Part shown: piece by piece, positions 26,725 through 35,704 of the stretch
Layout of the letters: each line of letters starts with the position of its first letter
Numbering within the stretch: position 1 is the stretch's first letter
Program-made: the position numbers and the translations under genes
Notes under the pieces: model-generated
Seen by the model: only the letters and a program-made list of their open reading frames with translations
Told to the model about the DNA's origin: nothing
The model's database searches: none
NCBI RefSeq assembly: GCF_019798055.1
Contig: NZ_JAHOPH010000013.1
Span: forward strand, 1-64,000
Origin: Salsipaludibacter albus
Lineage (GTDB): Bacteria; Actinomycetota; Nitriliruptoria; Nitriliruptorales; Nitriliruptoraceae
Direction: 5' to 3'
Length of the DNA: 64,000 bases

Positions 26725-29628
26725 ATGACCACGACACTGTCCGCGCCCGTGACCGCCACGACGCTGCCCGACGGGTTCCCCCGCCGGCACGTCGGGCCCG
26801 ACGACGCCCAGGTCGCCACCATGCTGGCCCGGCTGGGCCACGACTCGCTCGACGCCCTCATGGCCGCGGCGCTGCCCGAGGGCATCGACCACCGTGGCCG
26901 GGCCGACCTGCCGCCGGCGCGCTCCGAGGCAGCGGTGCTGGCCGCGCTGCGTGAGCAGGCGTCGCGGACGACCCCCGGCACGCCACTGATCGGCATGGGC
27001 TACCACCCGACCGTCACGCCGGCCGTGATCCGCCGCAACGTGCTGGAGAACCCCGCCTGGTACACCGCCTACACGCCGTACCAGGCCGAGATCTCGCAGG
27101 GGCGGCTGGAGGCGCTGCTGCACTTCCAGACGATGGTGTGCGACCTGACCGGGCTCGACCTGGCCAACGCGTCCCTGCTGGACGAGGCCACGGCGGCGGC
27201 CGAGGCGGTGGCGCTGGCACACCGGGCGACCCGGGGTCGCCACGACACGGTCGCGGTCGACGCCGACGTCCACCCCCAGACCCTGGCCGTGGTCACCACG
27301 CGGGCGGAGGCCCTCGGGCTGGACGTACGCACGGTCGACCTCGACCACGACGACCCGGCCGAGCAGCTGGCAGACACCTTCGGACTGGTCGTGCAGTACC
27401 CCGGGTCGTCCGGACAGGTCCGAGACGTGACCGCATGGACCGACGCCGCGGACGACGCCGGTGCCGTCGCGATCGCGGCGTGCGACCCGCTCGCGCTCCT
27501 GCTGCTGGCCGCGCCGGGCGACCTGGGCTTCCAGGTCGCGGTCGGGTCGACCCAGCGGTTCGGCGTCCCGCTGTGGTACGGCGGACCGCACGCCGGCTTC
27601 ATCGCCGTCACCGAGCGCCATCGACGGATGCTGCCCGGCCGCCTGGTCGGGGTCTCGGTGGACGCCGACGGCAACGCCGGGCTGCGCCTGGCCCTGCAGA
27701 CCCGCGAGCAGCACATCCGTCGGGAGCGGGCGACCTCCAACATCTGCACGGCCCAGTCGCTGCCGGCGATCGCGTCGGTGGCCTACGCGATCTTCCACGG
27801 GCCGTCGGGCCTGCGACGGATCGCCCGCGAGGTCCACGACGCGACCAGCCTGCTGGTCGGGCACCTGCGCGCCATGGACCTCGACGTCGTCACGACACGG
27901 TGGTTCGACACCGTGACCGTGGCCGTGGACGACGCCGCGGCGGTCCACGCCGCCGCCCGTGCGGACGACCTGGAGCTGCGCGAGGTCGACGCGGGCCACG
28001 TCGGGATCGCGTTCGGCGAGGGTGCCGACGCCGCGCTGGTGGCCCGGGTCGTGACGGCCGTCGCGACCGGGATGGGCCGCCGACCCACCGACGAGGTGGA
28101 GCCGCCGGCGTCGCCGCTGGGCGACCAGCCCGACCGTGACGTGCTCGACCACCGGGTCTTCCACGACGCCCACGCCGAGACCGAGCTGATGCGGCTGCTG
28201 CGCCGCTGGTCCGACCGCGACCTCGCGCTGGACCGCTCGATGATCCCGCTGGGATCGTGCACCATGAAGCTCAACGCCGCGGCGGAGCTCGAGCCGATCT
28301 CGTGGCCGGAGTTCGCCGACCTGCACCCGTTCGTGCCACCGGAACGCGCCGCGGGCCTGCACGAGGTGATCGACGACCTGCGGACCTGGCTGGCCGAGCT
28401 GACCGGCTTCGCGCAGGTCTCGCTCCAGCCCAACGCCGGCTCGCAGGGCGAGTTCGCCGGCCTGCTGGCGATCCGGCGGTACCACGAGGCCAACGGCGAC
28501 CCGCAGCGCACGGTCGTGCTGATCCCGGCGTCCGCCCACGGCACCAATGCCGCCTCGGCCGCGATGGCGGGCCTGGACGTCGAGGTCGTCGCCTGCGACG
28601 ACGACGGCAACGTCGACCTGGACGACCTGCGGGCACGGTGCGAGCGCCACGCCGACGACCTGGCCGGGCTGATGGTGACCTATCCGTCCACCCACGGCGT
28701 GTTCGAGACCGCGATCACCACGATGATCGAGGCGGTGCACGAGGCCGGCGGCCAGGTCTACTTCGACGGCGCCAACCTCAACGCGCTGGTGGGGTGGGTG
28801 CGACCGGGCGACCTGGGCGCCGACGTGGCCCACCTGAACCTCCACAAGACCTTCGCGATCCCGCACGGCGGCGGTGGTCCCGGCGTCGGCCCGATCGGGG
28901 TCGCCGAGCACCTCGTCGAGTTCCTGCCGACCCACCCGGTGGTGGTCCCCGAGACCGGCGGCACCCCCGACGCCACGACCATTGCGGCAGCCCCGTGGGG
29001 CTCGGCCGGCATCCTCACCATCTCGTGGGCCTACCTCGCGATGATGGGGGGCGACGGGCTGGAGGCCGCGACCGCGGTGGCGGTCCTGGCCGCCAACGAC
29101 CTCGCACACCGGCTCGAGGAGTCCTTCCCGGTGCTGTACCGGGGACGCAACGGCCTGGTCGCCCACGAGTGCATCGTCGACCTCCGCGCCATCACGGACC
29201 GGACCGGGGTCACCAACGAGGACGTCGCGAAGCGCCTGATCGACCACGGCTTCCATGCGCCGACCATGTCCTTCCCCGTCCCCGGGACCCTCATGGTCGA
29301 GCCGACCGAGTCCGAGTCGCTGCGCGAGATGGACCGGTTCGTGGACGCGATGACGGCGATCCGCGTCGAGATCGGCGAGGTCGAGGACGGCGGGACCAGC
29401 GTCGAGGACTCGCCCCTGCGGCACGCCCCCCACACGGCGGCGGTCGTGACGGCCGACACGTGGGACCGGGCCTACCCACGCTCGAGGGCAGCGTTCCCGC
29501 TCGGCCCGGAATCGATGGCCGACAAGTACTGGCCGCCGATCGGTCGGATCGACAACGCCGCCGGTGACCGCAACCCGATCTGTGCCTGCCCCCCGATGAC
29601 CGAGTGGCAGGACCTGGTCGAGGCGTGA
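26725..29628 (+). CDS. gcvP: Glycine dehydrogenase (decarboxylating), single-chain P protein
   Basis: A PLP-dependent enzyme of 967 aa that decarboxylates glycine and passes the aminomethyl group to H protein. It is the long, single-chain form: both halves are present, starting RRHVGPDDAQVATML and containing PLGSCTMKLNAA at the start of the second half. The PLP lysine lies in NLHKTFAIPHGGGGPG. The C-terminal SPLRHAPHT and YWPPIGRIDNAAGDRN are typical. It is in the riboswitch-controlled operon and overlaps the next gene by 4 nt (GTGA). Confidence 0.97.
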   Translation: MTTTLSAPVTATTLPDGFPRRHVGPDDAQVATMLARLGHDSLDALMAAALPEGIDHRGRADLPPARSEAAVLAALREQASRTTPGTPLIGMGYHPTVTPAVIRRNVLENPAWYTAYTPYQAEISQGRLEALLHFQTMVCDLTGLDLANASLLDEATAAAEAVALAHRATRGRHDTVAVDADVHPQTLAVVTTRAEALGLDVRTVDLDHDDPAEQLADTFGLVVQYPGSSGQVRDVTAWTDAADDAGAVAIAACDPLALLLLAAPGDLGFQVAVGSTQRFGVPLWYGGPHAGFIAVTERHRRMLPGRLVGVSVDADGNAGLRLALQTREQHIRRERATSNICTAQSLPAIASVAYAIFHGPSGLRRIAREVHDATSLLVGHLRAMDLDVVTTRWFDTVTVAVDDAAAVHAAARADDLELREVDAGHVGIAFGEGADAALVARVVTAVATGMGRRPTDEVEPPASPLGDQPDRDVLDHRVFHDAHAETELMRLLRRWSDRDLALDRSMIPLGSCTMKLNAAAELEPISWPEFADLHPFVPPERAAGLHEVIDDLRTWLAELTGFAQVSLQPNAGSQGEFAGLLAIRRYHEANGDPQRTVVLIPASAHGTNAASAAMAGLDVEVVACDDDGNVDLDDLRARCERHADDLAGLMVTYPSTHGVFETAITTMIEAVHEAGGQVYFDGANLNALVGWVRPGDLGADVAHLNLHKTFAIPHGGGGPGVGPIGVAEHLVEFLPTHPVVVPETGGTPDATTIAAAPWGSAGILTISWAYLAMMGGDGLEAATAVAVLAANDLAHRLEESFPVLYRGRNGLVAHECIVDLRAITDRTGVTNEDVAKRLIDHGFHAPTMSFPVPGTLMVEPTESESLREMDRFVDAMTAIRVEIGEVEDGGTSVEDSPLRHAPHTAAVVTADTWDRAYPRSRAAFPLGPESMADKYWPPIGRIDNAAGDRNPICACPPMTEWQDLVEA

Positions 29629-30317
29629 GCGGACGACGAGCCGCCACCCTGGCGACGATCGCGGACGCGGTGGTCGCCGCGGCCGGAGGCGACGGTCCGC
29701 TCCGCGTCGGGGTGGACGGCGTCGACGGGTCCGGCAAGACCCACTTCGCCGACGAGCTCGCCGCAGTGCTGGCCCAGCGCGACCTCGCGGTCGCCCGCGC
29801 CAGCATCGACGGCTTCCACCGTCCCGCGGCCGCGCGGTACCGGCGTGGCCGGACCTCGCCCGAGGGCTTCTACCACGACTCCTACGACCTCGACGCGCTG
29901 CGGGGGCTCCTGCTCGACCCCCTGGCACCCGGTGGCGACCGGCAGGTCGTTCGTGCGATCCACGACGTCGACGCCGAGCGACCGGTCCCCCACGTGGTCG
30001 AGGACCTCTCCGGAGTCCGGGTGGTGGTCGTCGACGGGATCTTCCTGCACCGCCCCGAGCTCCGTGACAGCTGGGACTTCACGGTGTTCCTCGACGTCGA
30101 CTTCGCGGTGTCGGTGGCCCGGATGGCCGGCCGGGACGGAGGTGACCCGTCCCGCGACAGCCCGTCGAACCGACGCTACGTCGAGGGCCAGCGGCTCTAC
30201 CTGGCCGGGTGCGACCCGCGACGCCGGGCCACCGTCGTGGTGGACAACGACGACCTCGCGGACGCCCACCTGGTCCCCGCGACCGCACGGGACGCCCCGC
30301 TGGACGGGGACGGATGA
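29625..30317 (+). CDS. Uridine kinase-like P-loop NTPase coupled to gcvP
   Basis: A 230-aa P-loop kinase of the uridine kinase/phosphoribulokinase group. Walker A is GVDGVDGSGKTHFADEL near residues 30-46. A DGFHRP motif and a strand VVVVDGIFLHRPEL (Walker B-like) follow, then the lid region with Arg residues. The GTG start overlaps the gcvP stop (GTGA), so translation is coupled and the gene is probably under the glycine riboswitch. The phosphorylated substrate is unknown; it is annotated elsewhere as uridine kinase, but lacks a clear nucleoside-specific signature. Confidence 0.82.
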   Translation: MSGRRAATLATIADAVVAAAGGDGPLRVGVDGVDGSGKTHFADELAAVLAQRDLAVARASIDGFHRPAAARYRRGRTSPEGFYHDSYDLDALRGLLLDPLAPGGDRQVVRAIHDVDAERPVPHVVEDLSGVRVVVVDGIFLHRPELRDSWDFTVFLDVDFAVSVARMAGRDGGDPSRDSPSNRRYVEGQRLYLAGCDPRRRATVVVDNDDLADAHLVPATARDAPLDGDG

Positions 30318-30341
30318 CGCCCCGCACGACGGTGACGGGAT

Positions 30342-31172
30342 CTACGAACCGGGTCCCAGGTCCGCGAACACGTCCTGCAGCCGGGGCGTGCCGGGCACCC
30401 AGTCCGGCCAGGCCATGACGAAGTGGCTGGCGCCCGCGGCCCAGCGCCAGCCCTCGGGAGTCTGTTCGCTCCATGGCGGTGCCCACTGGGTGCGGTGCTC
30501 CCGGAAGGCGGCCTCGACGACCTCGACGTGCTCGAGTTGGTCGACGGAGCAGGCGATCGTCTCGTCGGGCACGCCCCGCAGGTCGTACACCCGCGTCGGG
30601 TCGTGGGGCCGACGACCCGCCGCCTCGAGCCACGCGTTGTGGCGGTCCAGCGCCGACTGCGGCACGGCGGCGTGGAGCAGCCGGCGGAACCCCGGCCCGT
30701 CGTCGCCGGCGAAACGCAGGAAGGCGTCCGTGGTGGCGCGCCCGACCGCCACGTGGTCGGGATGGCCGCTGATCCCGTCGGGTCCCGCCGACACGACGAC
30801 GTCGGGGCGCTCGGTGGCGAACACCGTCGCGATGCGGTCCGCGAGCAGCCCGTCCGGCAGGTCGGCGAGTCCGCCGTCGGGAAGTCCGAACCACTCGTGG
30901 CGATCCGGCTCGCGACCGACCACGCGCCAGCCCGCGCGATCCTCCTCGCGTCGCACCGCACCCAGCGTGGCCCGCGTGGCCCCACTGCCCGGTGCGATCT
31001 CGCCGGCCTCGCCGTCGGTGGCGTGCACCAGCACGAACCGCAGCCCGGGATCGTCCCGCAGGCCGGCCACGATGCCGACGACACCCATGACGTCGTCGTC
31101 GGGATGGGCGGCCACGAAGGCCAGGACCCGACGCCCGTCGTGCGCCCCCGGGCCCCGATCGTCCATGCCCAT
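30342..31172 (-). CDS. PIG-L family N-acetylglucosaminyl deacetylase-like protein
   Basis: A 276-aa zinc-dependent deacetylase of the PIG-L/LmbE family, which includes the mycothiol enzymes MshB and Mca. Zinc-site motifs are FVAAHPDDDVMG near the N-terminus (AHPDD) and GISGHPDHVAVGRAT. The start is set at ATG 31172, which puts AHPDD near residue 23 as usual; a TTG further upstream (31247) overlaps the preceding gene's stop and is less likely. It lies 71 bp after the HTH gene on the same strand. Whether it acts on a mycothiol precursor or conjugate, or another N-acyl sugar, is open. Confidence 0.85.
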   Translation of the reverse strand: MGMDDRGPGAHDGRRVLAFVAAHPDDDVMGVVGIVAGLRDDPGLRFVLVHATDGEAGEIAPGSGATRATLGAVRREEDRAGWRVVGREPDRHEWFGLPDGGLADLPDGLLADRIATVFATERPDVVVSAGPDGISGHPDHVAVGRATTDAFLRFAGDDGPGFRRLLHAAVPQSALDRHNAWLEAAGRRPHDPTRVYDLRGVPDETIACSVDQLEHVEVVEAAFREHRTQWAPPWSEQTPEGWRWAAGASHFVMAWPDWVPGTPRLQDVFADLGPGS

Positions 31173-31243
31173 GGGATCCACGGACGTGCCACCTGCGTCG
31201 CGGTCGTTTGCTCGCCGAAGCCTGCTCGGTGGAGCAAGAGTTG

Positions 31244-31621
31244 TCAATGGGCGCTGTCGACGTCATCGCCGCGGCGGCGGGCGGCTGCCAGGAGGCTCGA
31301 CACGCGCTGGCGCGTCACGCCGAACAGGTCGGCGATCTCGGCCATCGTGAGTCCCTCCTCACGCAGGGCCTCCGCCTGCACCCCGCGGAGATGGGCCCCC
31401 GAATCCTGCAGGCTGGCGAGGTTGGCGCTGACCAGCTCGACGATGCGGGGTCCGGGCTCGCGACGCATCAACTCGGCCACGGAGACGTCCGCGTCGAGCT
31501 GGTCGAGCAGGCGCTGGGCACGACGCTGGATGGCGTCGTTGCGCTGCGTGTTGTCCTCGGCGACAGCCTGGATCGCCTCCAGCGCTGCGACCAGGCGGTC
31601 GTGTGGGGAGTCGTCATCCAT
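31244..31621 (-). CDS. Small helix-turn-helix protein
   Basis: A 125-aa predicted DNA-binding protein. Residues ~90-120 form an HTH of sigma-region-4/Fis-like type (EGLTMAEIADLFGVTRQRVSSLLAAARRR). The N-terminal half is a helical, charged region (AIQAVAEDNTQRNDAIQRRAQRLLDQL) that may dimerise as a coiled coil. The start at MDDDSPHD is chosen over an upstream in-frame codon. A 12-bp palindrome CGTGACGTCACG about 50 bp upstream is a candidate autoregulatory operator. No named family was recognised. Confidence 0.72.
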   Translation of the reverse strand: MDDDSPHDRLVAALEAIQAVAEDNTQRNDAIQRRAQRLLDQLDADVSVAELMRREPGPRIVELVSANLASLQDSGAHLRGVQAEALREEGLTMAEIADLFGVTRQRVSSLLAAARRRGDDVDSAH

Positions 31622-31671
31622 GGTGCGGAGGCTGCTGGCGAAGGGGGCGGCTGTCAAGGACGCACCGACGT

Positions 31672-31683
31672 CGTGACGTCACG
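31672..31683. promoter_or_regulatory. Palindrome CGTGACGTCACG upstream of the HTH gene
   Basis: Perfect 12-bp palindrome overlapping the stop codon of fbp and 51-62 bp upstream of the HTH gene start. Half-site CGTGAC also forms the arms of the palindrome upstream of the DHA2 gene. An operator role is only a suggestion. Confidence 0.3.
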
Positions 31684-32716
31684 GCCCGGGGGCCGCGTCG
31701 ACCATGTCCTGCAGGCGTTCCACCAGCCCACGGTGGCCGAGGAACACCGGTGTGCGCTGGTGGATGGTGGTCGGGACCACGTCCAGCAACGGCTGGTGGC
31801 CGTCGGACCCCAGGCCGCCGGCCTGCTCGGCGAGGAAGGCCAGGGGCGCACCCTCGTAGACCATCCGCAGCTTGCCGTCCGGCAGTCCGGTCTCGGCCGG
31901 GTAGCCGTAGATGCCGCCGTGCAGGAGGTTGCGGTGGAAGTCGGCCACGGCCGAGCCGATGTAGCGCTGGGACAGCTGGGGCGTGTCCGGCCGTTCGAGC
32001 CAGGCCACGAAGTCCCCGATGCCCTGGTCCCACAGGGGCGACGAGGCGTGGTTGAAGCTGTAGTACGCCGGCGTGTCGGGATGGTGCATGTCGGCCCAGG
32101 TCAGCACGAACTCGCCCACCTCGGGGTCCAGCGTGAAGGCGTGGACGCCGTCGCCGGTGCTGAGCACCAGGACGGTCGACGTGCCGTAGAGGACGTAGCC
32201 CGCCGCGACCAGGTCACGCCCGGGACGCAGCCAGTCACCGTCGTCGGGTGGGCCGTCCGGGTCGCTGAGCCGGGGGTAGATCCCGAAGATCGTGCCGATG
32301 CTGACGTTGGAGTCGATGTTGGACGAGCCGTCCAACGGGTCGTGCACCACCACGTAGGTCCCGGTGCCGTCGACGATGGTCGGCTCGGGTCGCTCCTCGG
32401 ACACGATCGCGCAGACCCGTCCTCCCCGGCGCAGCAGCGACGTCACGACGTCGTCGGCGTACAGGTCCAGGGCCTTCTGCTCCTCGCCCTGGGGGTTGAT
32501 CACCCCCGAGGCCCCCATCAGTTCGGTCAGCCCCGCCCGCCGGGTGCGGTTGGAGATCAGCTTGCCCGCCAGCGCGAGGTCGTAGAGCAACGCGGTCAGG
32601 TCACCGCTGGCCCCCTCGGGACGGCGGTCCTGCAGGAACTGCTCGATCGTGACCAGTTCCGCGACGGCATCGGCGCCGACCGGTGGTGCCGGGGGATCCC
32701 GGTCGAGCTCGTCCAT
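31679..32716 (-). CDS. fbp: Fructose-1,6-bisphosphatase, class I
   Basis: A gluconeogenic phosphatase of 345 aa. The class I metal/active-site motif VVHDPLDGSSNIDSNVSIGTIFGI is intact, with EERPEP earlier (metal ligand Glu) and GGIYGYPAE, DGKLRMVYEGAPLAFLAEQAGG late in the chain. Class I enzymes are less usual in actinobacteria, which often use the class II GlpX, so the choice is notable. In the leader, an inverted repeat GCGACGA/TCGTCGC (32744-32750, 32763-32769) and a minus-strand -10-like TAGGCT (32800-32795) can be seen. Confidence 0.95.
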   Translation of the reverse strand: MDELDRDPPAPPVGADAVAELVTIEQFLQDRRPEGASGDLTALLYDLALAGKLISNRTRRAGLTELMGASGVINPQGEEQKALDLYADDVVTSLLRRGGRVCAIVSEERPEPTIVDGTGTYVVVHDPLDGSSNIDSNVSIGTIFGIYPRLSDPDGPPDDGDWLRPGRDLVAAGYVLYGTSTVLVLSTGDGVHAFTLDPEVGEFVLTWADMHHPDTPAYYSFNHASSPLWDQGIGDFVAWLERPDTPQLSQRYIGSAVADFHRNLLHGGIYGYPAETGLPDGKLRMVYEGAPLAFLAEQAGGLGSDGHQPLLDVVPTTIHQRTPVFLGHRGLVERLQDMVDAAPGP

Positions 32717-32855
32717 GGCGCTGGCCTTCCGGCGGTGGGCACAGCGACGAATGGTTCGATGATCGTCGCGGAGGCGACAGCGGTCGCACGATCCAGCCTA
32801 GGAAGCACGACCAGTCGCGTCTGCCCGCCCGGCGGCGGGGCCGTCCGGTCGCGGG

Positions 32856-33617
32856 TCAGTCGCGCAGGCGGATCGACAGGCAGGTCACGCACCCCTCGAG
32901 CTTGGTGAACTCCCCGACGTCGACCGTCACGACGTCCAGTCCCCGGTCGGCCAACAGGGCCATGGTCCGTGGGGCGCCCGTGGCCATCAGCACGGTGCCG
33001 GGGTCCAGCACCACGACGTGGGCGCCCGGTTCCTCAGGGACCGGGAGGAAGGACGGGAACAGCTCCGGGGTGTCCACCAGCGGCGCGTGGCCGATCACGG
33101 TGCCGTCGGGCAGCGCGGTCACCGCCGACTTCAGGTGCAGGACCCGCGTGACCGGCACGGCGACCACGCTGGCCCCGAGCGGTTCGAGGTGGCCGGCCAG
33201 CTGGGTGATGCCGGCAGCGTTGGTGCGGCCGCCCTCGCCGACGTAGACGGTCCGCCCCACCTGCATGACGTCGCCACCGTCAAGCGTCGCCGGGGCGGCC
33301 AGCCGGACCGTTCGCAGGCCGGCGGCCTCCAGCGCCGCCGCGGTCCCGGCCGTCTCGGGACGTCGCTGGGGTGCTCCGGGGCGGGTCACCACGGCCAGGT
33401 CACCGTGCACGATCGCCGAGTCCTCCACGAACACCGCGTCCGGGCAGTCGTCGGCGGGCTCGACCTCGACCGTCGTCCAGCCGCTGGCGTCGAGGGCGGC
33501 CACGTAACCTTCCCACTGCCGCCGTGCGAGGTCGAGGTCCACCGGCACCCGGTCGACATGGGTGACCAGGCCCTCGGCGAGCCGAGGACCCGGGCGGCGG
33601 ACCAGCGCGGTGGGCAT
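32856..33617 (-). CDS. ddaH: Dimethylargininase (DDAH)-like amidinotransferase-fold hydrolase
   Basis: A 253-aa guanidine-modifying-superfamily enzyme predicted to hydrolyse N-omega-methylated arginine to citrulline and methylamine. Residues expected of DDAH are present: DAVFVEDSA (catalytic acid region), TLDGGDVMQVG, the histidine in VLHLKSAVTAL and the C-terminal nucleophilic cysteine in EGCVTCLSIRLRD. The start is at MPTALVRRPG. It is divergent from the MFS gene (76 bp apart). Citrulline production could also serve other pathways; arginine deiminase is less likely given the short length. Confidence 0.9.
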   Translation of the reverse strand: MPTALVRRPGPRLAEGLVTHVDRVPVDLDLARRQWEGYVAALDASGWTTVEVEPADDCPDAVFVEDSAIVHGDLAVVTRPGAPQRRPETAGTAAALEAAGLRTVRLAAPATLDGGDVMQVGRTVYVGEGGRTNAAGITQLAGHLEPLGASVVAVPVTRVLHLKSAVTALPDGTVIGHAPLVDTPELFPSFLPVPEEPGAHVVVLDPGTVLMATGAPRTMALLADRGLDVVTVDVGEFTKLEGCVTCLSIRLRD

Positions 33618-33693
33618 GCGGCCAGCATGCCCGACCGACACGACCAGCGCGTCCGAACCGCCGGCACCGGCGCCCGATCCACCGGGAGTCCCG

Positions 33694-34935
33694 ATGACCG
33701 ACACCACCTCGACCGAGCGTGACGACCCCCGGACCCGGTCGGCGTCCCGACGACTGGTCGGCGCGCTGACGCTCACCAAGTTCGGTGACCGGATCGTGGA
33801 CCCCAAGACGGTCCTGGCATGGTTCCTGGAGACGGTCGGCGCGCCCGTGGCGCTGACCGGCCTGCTCGTGCCGATCCGCGAGTCCGGGGCGCTCCTCCCC
33901 CAGGCGTCGATCTCGCCGTGGGTCGCCGCCCACGAACGACGCACCCGGGTGTGGGTGCTGGGTGCCATCGGCCAGGCCCTCGCCGCGGCCGGGATGGGTG
34001 CCGTCGCCGCCACGCTGACCGGGACGGCCGCGGGCGTGGCGATCCTGGTCCTGCTCGCGGTGTTCGCCCTGGCCCGGTCGCTGTGCTCGCTCAGCATCAA
34101 GGACGTGATGGGGCGGACCATCCCGCCGGGCCGACGTGGCCGGGTCAGCGGGTGGGCCGACTCGGCGTCCGGCCTGGCGGCGCTGACCCTGGGGTTCGGC
34201 CTGCGCAACGTCGAGGGGGCTGCTGCCACCACGTTCGCCTGGCTGCTCGTCGGGGGCGCGGTCCTGTGGGTGCTGGCGATCGCCGTGCTGGTCGGCATCG
34301 ACGAGCCGGCGGCCGCGGATCGCGAGGCCAACATCGAGTCCCTGGGCGACGCGGTCGGGCTGCTCCGCGACGACGCCGACTTCCGCCACTTCGTGATCGC
34401 ACGCACGCTGCTGCTGGCCTCGGCCCTGACACCGCCGTTCGTCGTCGCGCTCGCCGTCGACGCCACCGGCAACGACATCGCCGGCCTCGGACCGTTCGTG
34501 ATCGCGGCAGGGCTGGCGTCCCTCCTCGGTGGGCGGGCCTGGGGGCGGTTCGCCGACACCTCCAGCCGGACGGTGATGGCGATCGCTGCCGGTACCGCCT
34601 CGGTCGTCGTGGTGGTGGTCCTGGTCGTGGACCGGATCGGCGCCACGAGCCTGTGGCCGTGGGTCACGCTGTACTTCCTGCTCTCGCTGGTGCACACGGG
34701 CGCCCGGGTCGGCCGGTCCACCTACGTCGTCGAGCTGGGCGACCGCGGTGCCCGCACCAGCTACGTGGCGGTCTCCAACACGGTCATGGGCCTGCTCCTG
34801 CTGGCCGTCGGCGGGGTCACGGCGCTGCTGGCCATGCTCGGCACGGAGCTGGCGCTGCTGGCGCTGGCCCTGCTGGGGGCGTCCGGGGTCGTGGTGTCGC
34901 TGCGGCTGCCCGAGACGGGGATCGGCGCGGAGTGA
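33694..34935 (+). CDS. Major facilitator superfamily membrane protein
   Basis: A 413-aa polytopic protein with about 12 hydrophobic segments, among them a strongly hydrophobic one with seven consecutive Val near residue 305. It is probably a transporter. The cytoplasmic TM2-TM3-like motif is weak, and the region KDVMGRTIPPGRRGRVSGW is conserved in MFS proteins that resemble BtlA/Bug-type permeases. The start ATG 33694 has a GGGAG ribosome site 5 nt upstream. It is divergent from ddaH. The substrate is unknown. The nearby methyltransferase gene is on the same strand but 85 bp away. Confidence 0.75.
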   Translation: MTDTTSTERDDPRTRSASRRLVGALTLTKFGDRIVDPKTVLAWFLETVGAPVALTGLLVPIRESGALLPQASISPWVAAHERRTRVWVLGAIGQALAAAGMGAVAATLTGTAAGVAILVLLAVFALARSLCSLSIKDVMGRTIPPGRRGRVSGWADSASGLAALTLGFGLRNVEGAAATTFAWLLVGGAVLWVLAIAVLVGIDEPAAADREANIESLGDAVGLLRDDADFRHFVIARTLLLASALTPPFVVALAVDATGNDIAGLGPFVIAAGLASLLGGRAWGRFADTSSRTVMAIAAGTASVVVVVVLVVDRIGATSLWPWVTLYFLLSLVHTGARVGRSTYVVELGDRGARTSYVAVSNTVMGLLLLAVGGVTALLAMLGTELALLALALLGASGVVVSLRLPETGIGAE

Positions 34936-35020
34936 CTCCGTGGTTCGGCAGAAGCCGACATCGGTACCGCCTGCCCCGGGTTCGACCTAGGGTGGTGGAC
35001 GCAAGCCGAGGAGGTGGTTC

Positions 35021-35674
35021 GTGGCGAGCTGCTGCCACGCGGACGAGTACTCGTCGCTGTTCGGTGGCGGCGAGGCGACCAGGCGTGCCTGGCTGTTCCG
35101 CCACGTCGGGCTGCACGGCTCGGCGCGTCGGGCTGCCGAGTTCGCCGCGAACGCCGGTGACGGCGACGCGACCCTGCTGGAGGTCGGAGGCGGGCTGGGC
35201 GAGATCCAGGTGGCGCTGCTCGAACAGGACCGCGTGGCGACGGCCACGAGCGTGGACCTGTCGACCGGGTGGGAGGATCGCGCCGTCGAACTGCTCGTCG
35301 AGCGTGGGCTGGCCGACCGGGTCGAGCGCCGCGTGGGCGACGTCGTCGACGACGTCGAGGACCTGCCGGTCGCCGACCTGGTCGTCGCCCACCGGGTGCT
35401 GTGCTGCTACCCGCACTGGCAACGCATGGTGGACGCGCTCCTGGCGCTGACCCGGCGTCGCCTGGTCGTGACCCTCCCGGTGGACCGTCGCCGGACCCGG
35501 GCCTTCATCGGGATCGGCAACCGGTTCATGGCACGCAGTGGACGGGCGTTCCGGGCCTTCGTCCATCCGGTGGACGACGTGCTGGCCCATGCCGCCGCGG
35601 CCGGGTTCGTCGTGGTTGACGACGACGCCGGCCTGGCCTGGCGGACGATCGCCCTGGAGCCACGAGGGACCTGA
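35021..35674 (+). CDS. Class I SAM-dependent methyltransferase
   Basis: A 217-aa predicted methyltransferase. Motif I is LLEVGGGLGEIQV near residues 47-60, followed by the acidic loop (SVDLSTGWEDRAVEL) and a motif-II-like ADLVVAHRVLCCYPHW. It opens with MASCCHADEYSSLF, a Cys-Cys-His start seen in a group of actinobacterial methyltransferases. The GTG start has GAGGAGG 6 nt upstream. The substrate is unknown. Confidence 0.82.
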   Translation: MASCCHADEYSSLFGGGEATRRAWLFRHVGLHGSARRAAEFAANAGDGDATLLEVGGGLGEIQVALLEQDRVATATSVDLSTGWEDRAVELLVERGLADRVERRVGDVVDDVEDLPVADLVVAHRVLCCYPHWQRMVDALLALTRRRLVVTLPVDRRRTRAFIGIGNRFMARSGRAFRAFVHPVDDVLAHAAAAGFVVVDDDAGLAWRTIALEPRGT

Positions 35675-35704
35675 GAGATCGGCCGACGGGGGGCCGGGGG
35701 AGGA

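Noticed and set aside
26569-29928. A 1,119-codon frame on the minus strand opposite gcvP
   Set aside because: gcvP on the plus strand is certain from its motifs, and the antisense protein has no recognisable domain and a composition of a shadow frame.
31173-31247. TTG start at 31247 for the PIG-L protein
   Set aside because: It would put the AHPDD motif far from the N-terminus and overlap the HTH gene stop; ATG 31172 fits the family better.
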